A stretch of DNA of 64,000 bases from Deltaproteobacteria bacterium. Lineage in GTDB: Bacteria > Myxococcota_A > Polyangia > DRWM01 > JAAZOP01. The stretch is taken from contig JACRCX010000019.1 of assembly GCA_016218815.1 (NCBI GenBank), forward strand, positions 1-64,000. Reading direction: 5' to 3'. Under the pieces are notes generated by a model. It did no database searches, had not been told where the DNA came from, and was given only the letters and a program-made list of their open reading frames with translations. The translations under genes were made by a program, and so were the position numbers. Positions 50,361 through 59,009 of the stretch are shown here, piece by piece. Position 1 is the first letter of the stretch; every line of letters begins with the position of its first letter.

Positions 50361-53060
50361 CTACGGAGCGACTCCCTCCGGCGCCGGGAGGTTGGCCAGG
50401 ATCCGTTGCCGCAGCTCCTCGAACTCCGGAAGCTCGGCCAGCGCAGACTCCAGCTCGAACGCGGCGTTGAGCGCCTCGTCGGCTTGCGACCATTGCTCCG
50501 CTGCCGCCGACGCCTGCGCCAGGCGGAACGCGACGCCGGCGTCGTCCGGCGCGAGCGTCCGCGCCGCCGACAGCGCCTCGACCGCGCCGCCGTACGCCCC
50601 CCCGTTCATCCGCGCGACGCCGAGATCCGACCACACCTGGGGATCGTCGGGCGCCGCCCCGGCCGCCTTCTCCAGCGCGCCGACCGCCGTCTCCCAACGC
50701 CCCGCCGATAGCTCCGCCACGCCGAGCCCGTGCCAGCCCTCGGCGAACGAGGCGTCCTGCACGGTCACCGCCCGGAAGACGCCGGCCGCGTCGTCCCACC
50801 GCTCGCGTGCCAGCAGCACCCAGCCGCGCGCCGCCTGCGCCCGGCGGGAGCGCGGATCGGCGGCCGCCGCCTGGTCGGCCGTCGCCTGCGCCTCGTCGAG
50901 ACGCTCGGCGTCCAGCAGGACCGAGGCGCGGTCGATCATGACGTCCACGTCGTCCGGGGCGATCTCGGCGGCCGCGGCGAGCCGTTCCAGCGCCGCGTCG
51001 AGCTGCCCGGTGCGGCCCAGGAGGTTGCCCAGCAGGTGGTTGGCTTCCAGGTCGCGCGGGGCGACCGCCAGCGCGGCCTGGTAGGCAGCGGCGGCTTCGT
51101 CGAGCCGCCCGGCGGCCTCGAGCGTCCGGCCGAGCGAGCGCTGCGCCTCTGCCGATGCGGGCATCTTCTCGGCCGCTTCCCGGCACGCGAGCTGCGCCTC
51201 GCCGTCGGCGGCGTCGAGGGCGACGCGGGCACGGCAAAGCCCCAGGATCCCCTGCTCGTCGGAAGGGTCGAACGAGGCGGCCGCGGCGAAAGCATCGACG
51301 GCGGGAGCGATGCGGCCGGCGGCCAGCAGCACGTCGCCGCGCATGGCCTGGACGCGGGCCGAACGCGGGGCCGTCCGCGCGGCGGTCTCCGCATCGTCGA
51401 CCGCCGCCTCGAGCTGCCCCGCGCGGGCGAGCGCAACGGCACGCAACGCACGAACCTCGCCGGCCCTCTCGGGCGACGTGGTCGAGTCGAACGCGGCCAG
51501 CGCCGTCGCCAGCTCGGCAGCCGACTCGTTCCAGCTCCCGGCCCCCAGCAGCGCCTCGCCCAGTCCCGCGTGCGCCTCCGCCAGATCGCCCGCCAGACGG
51601 AAGGCGGCGGCCGCGTCGTCGAACCGCCGCAGACCGAGGAACCGCCGGCCGGCGAGCATGAACGCGCCGGCCGCGTCGGGGCTCGACGCCGCACGCAGGG
51701 CCTGCGCCAGCTCCCAGGCCACGCGCGGATCGGTGGGGACCAGCGCCAACGCCTTCTTCAGCGCCTCCGACGCGCGCGCCGGCTGCCCCGCCGCCGCCAG
51801 CGCGTGGCCCACGAAGACGTAGAACCGCGGGTCGTCGACCGCGAGCCTTCCCCGCACCTCCAGGCAGGCGTCCTCGGCCTCGTCCAGTCGCCCCAGCCGA
51901 ACCAGCGTCTCGCCGAGCTGCAGCAGCGCCTCCGGGCCGACCGTGGCGTCCACGCGCGCCCCGGTGAACCGTTCCACGGCCTCCGGCAGGCGTCCGAGTG
52001 CGACGAGGGCCTCTCCCGCGCCGAGCAGCGCGCGGGGGCGGTCGGGCTCGAGCCCCAGCGCGAGGTCGAACTCCGCCAGCGCGCCCGAGGAATCGCCCCG
52101 GCCCGCCAGGGCCCGCCCCAGTCCTTCGTGCGTCTCCGCCTGCTCCGCGTCCAGCTCGAGCGCCCGCCGCAGGGCCAGCTCGGCGTCGGTCCACCGCTCG
52201 AGGTCCAGGAGCACGTCGCCCAAGTTGAGCCACGCGCGCAGGTAGGTCGGGTCGAGCGCGAGGATGTCGCGGAAGACGTCGGCGGCCTCCTCGAGGTGGC
52301 CGAGCGCCGCCAGGGCGAGGCCCAGGTTGTTGCGGGGAGCGAGATACTGCGGCTGCAGCTCGCTCGCACGACGGTAGGCGACGATGCCGGCGGCGAGCTG
52401 GCCGGCGGCGACGAGAGCGCGGCCGAGGCCGTTGGCGGCCTGGGCGGAGCCGGCATCGAGCCTCTGCGCCTCGACGAAGGTGCGGCGCGCCGCCTCGGCA
52501 TCGCCGAGCTGGAGCTGGAGGTTGCCCAGGTCGATGCGCGTCTCGACGTCCCCGGGAACCAGCTCGACGGCCCGCGTCAGGTCGGCCAGCGCCTCGGGGA
52601 AACGGCCGACGCCGCGCAGGGCCACGCCCCAGGCGCGCAGCAGCGGAGCCCACGCCGCGTCCGACGACAGCGCCGGCACCGCGGCGCGCGGACCGCGAAG
52701 CAGCACGACCGCCTCGTCCGCCCTCCCGTCCAGGGCGCGATCGAGCCCGACGCGCCCGTAGGCGGCGATCAGCTCGGGCGCCAGGGCGAACGCCCGCACG
52801 AACGATTCGCGCGCCTCCGCCTCGCGCCCCGCGCGCGACAGCGCCTCCCCGAGCCGCGCCGCGACCAGCGCATCCTCGGGATGGCCGCTCGCCAGCGGCG
52901 CCAGGAGCTCGATCGCCCGCGCCGCGTCCCCCGCCGCCAGCGCGTCCTCCGCCGCCGCGCGCTGCGCCGCGACGTCCTCCACCACCGGCTCGTCCTGCGC
53001 GACCGCCTGGACGGCCGTCAGGAAGACGAGCACGAGGATACCCGCCATGCTCAGTCGCAT
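50361..53060 (-). CDS. Large periplasmic TPR protein
   Basis: An 899-residue protein: signal peptide (ILVLVFLTAVQAVAQ) and then about 25 tetratricopeptide repeats almost end to end, for instance LEEAADVFRDILALDPTYLRAW and similar blocks spaced by about 34. TPR arrays hold protein partners; here in the periplasm or outer membrane. No other domain. The start follows GGAGGGGTG. Not obviously part of an operon; it sits between heptad repeats. Confidence 0.8.
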   Translation of the reverse strand: MRLSMAGILVLVFLTAVQAVAQDEPVVEDVAAQRAAAEDALAAGDAARAIELLAPLASGHPEDALVAARLGEALSRAGREAEARESFVRAFALAPELIAAYGRVGLDRALDGRADEAVVLLRGPRAAVPALSSDAAWAPLLRAWGVALRGVGRFPEALADLTRAVELVPGDVETRIDLGNLQLQLGDAEAARRTFVEAQRLDAGSAQAANGLGRALVAAGQLAAGIVAYRRASELQPQYLAPRNNLGLALAALGHLEEAADVFRDILALDPTYLRAWLNLGDVLLDLERWTDAELALRRALELDAEQAETHEGLGRALAGRGDSSGALAEFDLALGLEPDRPRALLGAGEALVALGRLPEAVERFTGARVDATVGPEALLQLGETLVRLGRLDEAEDACLEVRGRLAVDDPRFYVFVGHALAAAGQPARASEALKKALALVPTDPRVAWELAQALRAASSPDAAGAFMLAGRRFLGLRRFDDAAAAFRLAGDLAEAHAGLGEALLGAGSWNESAAELATALAAFDSTTSPERAGEVRALRAVALARAGQLEAAVDDAETAARTAPRSARVQAMRGDVLLAAGRIAPAVDAFAAAASFDPSDEQGILGLCRARVALDAADGEAQLACREAAEKMPASAEAQRSLGRTLEAAGRLDEAAAAYQAALAVAPRDLEANHLLGNLLGRTGQLDAALERLAAAAEIAPDDVDVMIDRASVLLDAERLDEAQATADQAAAADPRSRRAQAARGWVLLARERWDDAAGVFRAVTVQDASFAEGWHGLGVAELSAGRWETAVGALEKAAGAAPDDPQVWSDLGVARMNGGAYGGAVEALSAARTLAPDDAGVAFRLAQASAAAEQWSQADEALNAAFELESALAELPEFEELRQRILANLPAPEGVAP

Positions 53061-53096
53061 TCACCCCTCCCGGGCACCGGGATCGCCTGGTCCGGA

Positions 53097-53130
53097 CCAA
53101 CAACCAACAACCAACAACCAACAACCAACC
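53097..53130. repeat. Heptanucleotide repeat CCAACAA x4
   Basis: Four perfect CCAACAA units and a partial fifth in the 86 bases between the TPR and propeller genes. Confidence 0.85.
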
Positions 53131-53146
53131 ACTCGCTCCCCCTCCC

Positions 53147-55606
53147 TCATCGCTCCCCTCCCCCCTCCTCCTCCCCGGCGCCGATCAACGTCACGCGCAG
53201 GGCGTCGAAGGCATTGCCGAGGGACGCGAAGTCGGGATCGCCGGCGGCGACCATCCGGAACGGCACGGCGTCCGTCGGGCGTAGTTCCCCCCCCCACAGA
53301 CGCAGGGCGAGCAACGTCTCGCCGGCCGGGCCGGAGGAGACGTGATAGCCGTCGGGCGTCGCGGCGAGCCAGTTGCCGTCCCGGTCGATGGCGAAGGTCA
53401 GGAGCACGTCGCCGGACTTGCGATCGAGCAGCGAGCTCGTGCGACGGTCGGAGACCAGCACCCAGGGGGTTCGCGGGGCCGCGACCACCGTGGAAACCGG
53501 TCCGTCGAACGGGAATTTTCCCCAGAGCTGGTTCCCCGTGCGCAGGCGCCAGGCGGCGACCGCGCCGCGCGACCCGCCCGCGAAAATCGCCTCGCCGTCG
53601 TCCGAGGCCCACAGGACGGTCGGCCGGCCGGCGACGGCGCCGAACCCGGTGACCTCGCGATCGACCTCGCCCTCGGCGAGGCTCCAGATCTCGATCACGC
53701 CGTCGTCGCGCCCGAGCGCCACCCGGCCGCCGCCGGGGAGGAACTCGGCCGGAGCGTCGAAATAGCCCTCGGCCGGGTAGTAGAGGACGGGCTCCACGAC
53801 GCCGGCCTGGTAGACGACGAAACCGTGCGAGGTCGTGGCGGCGGCGGAGCGGCCGTCGCGGGAGAGGGACACGCGCGAGAGCTCGCTACCCAGCCATTCC
53901 GGCAGCCGCCAGGAACCGACCAGGTCCCCCGTCGTCGCCGACAGCAGCTCGAGGTCACCCTGGTGGACGAGGGCCAACGTACCGCCACGCAGCGCCAGGC
54001 ACTCCGCTCGCTCCTCGCTCGCCACGCGCTGCGGATGATCGCCGGGTCCGGACCAGAACGCTCCGTCGCGCAGGACGATCGAGTCGCCGTTGGACGGGTC
54101 GACGGCGCAGGCCCACTCCCGGGGAGCGAGCCGCTCCAGCGTCATGGTGTCCAGGTGCACCTCGGCAGGACGGACCGGGTCCGGCTCCCCGTACGACGTG
54201 CTCCCGTCCGGCTTGTGGCGTTCCAGGAGCGAGAACATTGCATCACCGGTGAGCCACGGCGCGACGGGCTCCAGCCGCACGACGTTCCCGTCGGGGCTCA
54301 CCGCCGGGTCGGCCAGGGCCGGCGCTGCCGCCACGCGGCCGTCTCCGTCCGGCGAGAGGATCCGGATGCCGTCCACGCCGGATTCCCGGGCCGCGACCAC
54401 GACGTGCGCGCCGTCGACGCATGCGACGCGTGCCGGTGGCGCCTGCGCGTCGGAACCGCCGGGGGCGGCCGCGGGGACGACGGCGTCGATGGCCGCGCGG
54501 GTCCATCCCGAGGTGCCGCGCGTCACCAGCCACCCTCTGCCGTCGACCCGGTCGACGGTCGCGACCGTTCCCGCGCAGGCGACCAGCGAGGCCCCGTCGC
54601 TCCGGGAATCGGCCGGAACCGACCACGCGGGGTCGGGCACCAGGCTCCCGTCGGCCGCCAGCGCCCAGGCCCAGGTCCCGCCGTCACCCCCCACGGCGAC
54701 GAAATCGGGGCCGAGCGCCAGTCGCGTGGACCGGGGAGTCCACGGCGCCGCGGCGTCCCAGCCCGGCAGCGCGAGCGTCGACGCGGAAAGGAGCGAGCCG
54801 TCGTCGGTCCGGTGGAGCTCGAGCGTCGGGAGCGGGGAGCCGACGACCAGCAGCCCGACGCGTTCGCCGTCGGGGGACAGTGCCGCCGCGAGCACCGGGC
54901 CGGACGTGGCGACCGGGACCGACTTCAGCGGGAGTCCGTCGGGCGCCAGGAAGTGCCGCAGCTCCACCCGCGGCGCGCGAGGCTCGGACCCGCTCTCGCC
55001 ACCGACGGCCAGCAGCACGGCGCGGGTACCCCCGTCGGCGAGGGCGAGTCCGCGGACGAGGAAACCGCCGGGAAGATGGCGCCGGTTCTCGGTCTCGAAG
55101 GAGTCCCCGGCTCGAATCACGAGCAGACCGGAACCGATGGCGGCCCACAGGCGTCGCGCGACCGGGTCGCCGGCCAGGGCGTCGGCGACGCCCGGCAGCG
55201 GAATGGCGAACAGCAACCGCGGGCGGTCCGGTGCCGGGCGCCAGACGCGCAGCGTGGCATCGGTCCCGGCCGTGAGCACGTCGCGGCCGTACCAGCCCAC
55301 GGCCGAGACGCTCCCGGCGTGGCCGAGCTGGACCACGGCCGAACCGTCCTTGAGGCCTTGGGGGATCGGACGCACGCGCCCCCTCCGCTCGGCCAGCTCG
55401 GCGTGCAGCGCCAGCCGCTTCTGCTCGGCGTGCCGCAGCGTCTCCGGATCGATCACCGGCGCGGACTCGGCGGGACGCCACCACTCGCCCCCCTTCAGCG
55501 GGTAGCGCTCGGCCAGGACCCAGCGCGAGAGCCACGCGACGCCCAGGCACGCGGCGAAGATCGCCGCGGCGACGACAAGGGTCCGGCGGGGAACGGCTTC
55601 GAACAT
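53147..55606 (-). CDS. Membrane-anchored WD40-like beta-propeller protein
   Basis: An 819-residue protein with one N-terminal membrane helix (TLVVAAAIFAACLGVAWL) and many WD-like strands in the remaining 760 residues (AGSVSAVGWYG, GTDATLRVWRP, DDGVIEIWSLAEG, GGSRGAVAAWRL). Two propellers are likely. The ATG lies 14 bases after nuoN and it is probably transcribed with the complex I genes, though it has no known link to them; it could be a membrane scaffold. Confidence 0.7.
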   Translation of the reverse strand: MFEAVPRRTLVVAAAIFAACLGVAWLSRWVLAERYPLKGGEWWRPAESAPVIDPETLRHAEQKRLALHAELAERRGRVRPIPQGLKDGSAVVQLGHAGSVSAVGWYGRDVLTAGTDATLRVWRPAPDRPRLLFAIPLPGVADALAGDPVARRLWAAIGSGLLVIRAGDSFETENRRHLPGGFLVRGLALADGGTRAVLLAVGGESGSEPRAPRVELRHFLAPDGLPLKSVPVATSGPVLAAALSPDGERVGLLVVGSPLPTLELHRTDDGSLLSASTLALPGWDAAAPWTPRSTRLALGPDFVAVGGDGGTWAWALAADGSLVPDPAWSVPADSRSDGASLVACAGTVATVDRVDGRGWLVTRGTSGWTRAAIDAVVPAAAPGGSDAQAPPARVACVDGAHVVVAARESGVDGIRILSPDGDGRVAAAPALADPAVSPDGNVVRLEPVAPWLTGDAMFSLLERHKPDGSTSYGEPDPVRPAEVHLDTMTLERLAPREWACAVDPSNGDSIVLRDGAFWSGPGDHPQRVASEERAECLALRGGTLALVHQGDLELLSATTGDLVGSWRLPEWLGSELSRVSLSRDGRSAAATTSHGFVVYQAGVVEPVLYYPAEGYFDAPAEFLPGGGRVALGRDDGVIEIWSLAEGEVDREVTGFGAVAGRPTVLWASDDGEAIFAGGSRGAVAAWRLRTGNQLWGKFPFDGPVSTVVAAPRTPWVLVSDRRTSSLLDRKSGDVLLTFAIDRDGNWLAATPDGYHVSSGPAGETLLALRLWGGELRPTDAVPFRMVAAGDPDFASLGNAFDALRVTLIGAGEEEGGGER

Positions 55607-55620
55607 CGCGCGCAGCGAGT

Positions 55621-57228
55621 CTACTGCATGCGCAGCAGGTCGAACACCGATTGCGTCGCGACGGAGAGGACACGGGCCGGCAGGAGCCCGAGCGCCACGA
55701 CGAACAGGGCGGCGGCCGCAATGCCCAGGCGCCCGCGCGTCGTCGGCGCGGGGACGGCCACGTCCTCGGTCTCCGCGGGTCGCATGTACACCGCGACGAT
55801 CAGCCGCAGGTAGTAGTAGGCCGCCGCGACGCTGGTCAGCACGCCGACCAGGGCGAGCGGCCACAGGCCGGCCTGCACCGCCAGCTTGAAGAGGTACAGC
55901 TTGCCGAAGAAGCCCGCGGTGGGCGGGATGCCGACGAGCGACAGGACGCAGACCAGGAACCCCGCGGCCAGGCCGGGGCTGCGCACCGCCAGGCCGTGCA
56001 GATCGACGACCTTCGTCGACTCGCGGTGGTCGCGGGCGCAGATCGACAGCACCGCGAACGCCCCCGCGGTCGCCAGCGTGTACGCGACGAGATAGAAGAG
56101 GACGGCGCCCAACGCATCCGCCTGGAGCCGTTCGGCCTCGCGCGGCACCGCGGAGCGGACGGCGCCCGCGACGATCACGCCGATCAGGATGTAGCCCGCA
56201 TGGGCGATGCTGGAATAGGCCAGCAGCCGCTTCACGTTGTCCTGCATCAGCCCCGCGAAATTGCCCAGCACCATGGTCAACAGCGCGAAGCCCGTCAGGA
56301 GGGAGACCCAACCCGCGGGAGCGGACGACAGCGGGGAACCAAGCGGGAAGGCGACGAGCAGCACGCGCATCATGATCGCGAACGCCGCGGTCTTGACCAC
56401 CACGGCCATGAACGCCGTCGTCGGCGTCGGCGCTCCCTCGTAGGCGTCCGGCGTCCACATGTGGAACGGCACCGCCGAGACCTTGAAGGCCAGGCCGACC
56501 ACCACCAGCGCCATCCCGATCGCCGCCACCGGCTCGAACGCCGTCGGCGACGCCAGGGACAGCACCTTCCCGATCCGCGACAGCTCCAGCGAGCCCGTGA
56601 CACCGTAGAGCAGCGCCATCCCGAAGAGCAGGATCGCGGCGGCGAACGAGCCGAGCAGGAAGTACTTCAGCGCCGCCTCGGTGCTCTTGAGCGACGAGCG
56701 CTGGAAGGCGACGAGGCAGTAGGTACCCAGCGACAGCGTCTCCAGCCCGATGAACATGAGCAGGAGGTCCCGCGCGGCCGCCAGGAACATCCCTCCCAGC
56801 ACCGCGAAGAGCACCAGCAGCGGGAACTCCGGACGATCGATGCCCAGCTCGCGCAGGTACGACCCGGCCTGCAAAAGCACGAGGATCCCGCCGGCGCACA
56901 GGATGGCGTAGACGACGAGCGCGAAGCGATCGCCGCCCAGGCCCGCGGTGTGCGAGACGATCTGCGACAGGAACCCGGGGTCGAGCTGTCCGGCGCGACG
57001 CGCCAGCAGCCACAAACCCGCGCTGCCGGCCGCGGCCAGCGCCAGCACGCCGATGGCGAAGGCCGAGCGCAGGGCCGCCCGCACGCGCGTCCGGTACAGC
57101 GCCTCGAGGTCGCCCGGCGCCGGCGCCGCCGGCCGCCCGATCGCCGCCTCGAAGAGCATCAAGAGCAGCGCGCCGCCGGAAACGCAGAGGATCGGGAAGA
57201 GCGCCGTCACACTGTTGAACCACCTCAT
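55621..57228 (-). CDS. nuoN: NADH-quinone oxidoreductase subunit N
   Basis: A 535-residue proton-pumping subunit of complex I. Fourteen helices are expected; FKVSAVPFHMWTPDAYEGAP, NVKRLLAYSSIAHAGY and GIPPTAGFFGK are signature motifs. ATG overlaps the nuoM stop by 4 bases. Length near the usual 480-500 with an N-terminal extension. Confidence 0.93.
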   Translation of the reverse strand: MRWFNSVTALFPILCVSGGALLLMLFEAAIGRPAAPAPGDLEALYRTRVRAALRSAFAIGVLALAAAGSAGLWLLARRAGQLDPGFLSQIVSHTAGLGGDRFALVVYAILCAGGILVLLQAGSYLRELGIDRPEFPLLVLFAVLGGMFLAAARDLLLMFIGLETLSLGTYCLVAFQRSSLKSTEAALKYFLLGSFAAAILLFGMALLYGVTGSLELSRIGKVLSLASPTAFEPVAAIGMALVVVGLAFKVSAVPFHMWTPDAYEGAPTPTTAFMAVVVKTAAFAIMMRVLLVAFPLGSPLSSAPAGWVSLLTGFALLTMVLGNFAGLMQDNVKRLLAYSSIAHAGYILIGVIVAGAVRSAVPREAERLQADALGAVLFYLVAYTLATAGAFAVLSICARDHRESTKVVDLHGLAVRSPGLAAGFLVCVLSLVGIPPTAGFFGKLYLFKLAVQAGLWPLALVGVLTSVAAAYYYLRLIVAVYMRPAETEDVAVPAPTTRGRLGIAAAALFVVALGLLPARVLSVATQSVFDLLRMQ

Positions 57229-59009
57229 GGCGCACCCCCCGCGTTCGTGGGCGACGGCGTGGGCGACGGCGGGCCGGCTCCCGGGACGCCGACGGGGCGC
57301 AGGCCCTGGGAGATCTTGTCAATGTTCACGATCGGCTTCGGCGGAGCCGCCGGCGCCGGCGTCGGCGCCGGTCCGCCGGAGTCCTCGCCCTCGATCAGGC
57401 CGATCTGCTGCCCCGCTTCGATCGCCTCCGACAGTCGGCCCGTCCGCAGCCGCCGCGATTGGGTCTCGTCCAGCCCGCCGGCGCGCCGCAGGTCGTCCAT
57501 CTCGATCACGCGCTCGACGTACTCCGCGCACGCCATCCGCACGGAAGACTCCATGCGGCGGGTGAGCCATCCGGGCAACAGGCCGATGACGAAGATGAGC
57601 AGCACGAGCGGCGCGAAGCAGAGGATCTCCCGCGCGGTCACGTCGCGCAGTCCCTCGTTCTTCGGGTTGCGCACGGGACCGAAAAAGACCTTGAGGTACA
57701 TGCCGAGCATGTACACGGCGCCCAGGACCACGCCGAGCGCGGCGGCCATGACCAGCCAGTGCGCGCGCGGCAGGACCTCGGACTGGAAGGAGCCGAGCAG
57801 GACGTAGAACTCGCCGACGAACCCGTTGGTGCCCGGCAGCCCGATCGACGACAGGGTCACGACCAGGAACAGCGCCGCGTACATCGGCATCACCGAGGCC
57901 AGCCCGCCGAACTCTTCCATCCGCCGCGTGTGCCGGCGCTCGTAGATTACGCCGACCAGGAGGAACAGCGCCCCGGTCGAAATGCCGTGGTTGATCATCT
58001 GCAGGATCGCGCCGGCCATGGCGCGCGGCTCCGCCGCGGCCAGGCCGAGCATGACGAAGCCGAGGTGGGAGACCGAGGAGTAGGCGACGAGCTTCTTGAC
58101 GTCGGTCTGCTTCCACGCGACCAGCGCACCGTAGAGGATGCCGACCACGGCGAGCACCGCGATCGTGGGGCCGGCCCGGAACGAGGCGTAGGGGAACAGC
58201 CCCATCGAGAAGCGCAGGAAACCGTACGTCCCCATCTTCAGCAGGATGGCCGCCAGGATGACCGAGCCCGCCGTCGGGGCCTCCACGTGCGCGTCCGGCA
58301 GCCACGTGTGCAGCGGGAACATCGGCACCTTGATCGCAAACGACAGCGTGAACGCCGCGAAGAGCAGCATCTCCGTCCGGTACGGCAGCAGGAGGTCGCG
58401 CAGCGCGAAGTAGTCGAAGCTCCAGAAGCCGTGGACCACCGCATGCTGCCAGGCGAGGTAGAGGATGGCGACGAGCATCAGGGCCGAGCCAACCATGGTG
58501 AACAGGAAGAACTTCACCGCCGCGTAGACCCGCCGCGGCCCGCCCCACACGCCGATGATCACGAACATCGGCACCAGCATCGCTTCCCAGAAGAGGAAGA
58601 ACAGGAACATGTCGAGCGCCACGAACGCGCCGAGCATCGCCGCCTCGAGCAGCAGGAACGACGCCAGGTACTCCCGCACCCGGTCCGTCACCGCCTGGAC
58701 CGAGGAGAGGATCGCGATCGGCGTGAGCAGCGTCGTCAGCAACACCAGGAAGATCGAGATGCCGTCGACTCCCACGGAGTAGGCGATGCCCGCCGACGGC
58801 ACCCAGTCGGCCCGCTCGTTGAAACGCGCCAGGAACCCGTGCGCGTCCAGCGGGCTCTGCTTGAGCAGCAGGAGCGAAATGCCGAAGACCAGCACGGAGA
58901 CGACCAGCGCGTAGGCCTGCTGCGCCCGCACCAGCCGGCGCGGGACGAGCCACAGGCCGAGCGGCGCGAGCGCCGGGATGGCGATCAGCAGCGTCAGGAG
59001 GTGCCTCAT
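57225..59009 (-). CDS. nuoM: NADH-quinone oxidoreductase subunit M
   Basis: A 594-residue pumping subunit with KVPMFPLHTWLPDAHVEAPT, DVKKLVAYSSVSHLGF and GTNGFVGEF. The C-terminal 80 residues beyond the last helix are soluble, Pro/Thr/Ala-rich and unusual for NuoM (about 500 residues). ATG overlaps nuoL stop by 4 bases. Confidence 0.93.
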   Translation of the reverse strand: MRHLLTLLIAIPALAPLGLWLVPRRLVRAQQAYALVVSVLVFGISLLLLKQSPLDAHGFLARFNERADWVPSAGIAYSVGVDGISIFLVLLTTLLTPIAILSSVQAVTDRVREYLASFLLLEAAMLGAFVALDMFLFFLFWEAMLVPMFVIIGVWGGPRRVYAAVKFFLFTMVGSALMLVAILYLAWQHAVVHGFWSFDYFALRDLLLPYRTEMLLFAAFTLSFAIKVPMFPLHTWLPDAHVEAPTAGSVILAAILLKMGTYGFLRFSMGLFPYASFRAGPTIAVLAVVGILYGALVAWKQTDVKKLVAYSSVSHLGFVMLGLAAAEPRAMAGAILQMINHGISTGALFLLVGVIYERRHTRRMEEFGGLASVMPMYAALFLVVTLSSIGLPGTNGFVGEFYVLLGSFQSEVLPRAHWLVMAAALGVVLGAVYMLGMYLKVFFGPVRNPKNEGLRDVTAREILCFAPLVLLIFVIGLLPGWLTRRMESSVRMACAEYVERVIEMDDLRRAGGLDETQSRRLRTGRLSEAIEAGQQIGLIEGEDSGGPAPTPAPAAPPKPIVNIDKISQGLRPVGVPGAGPPSPTPSPTNAGGAP

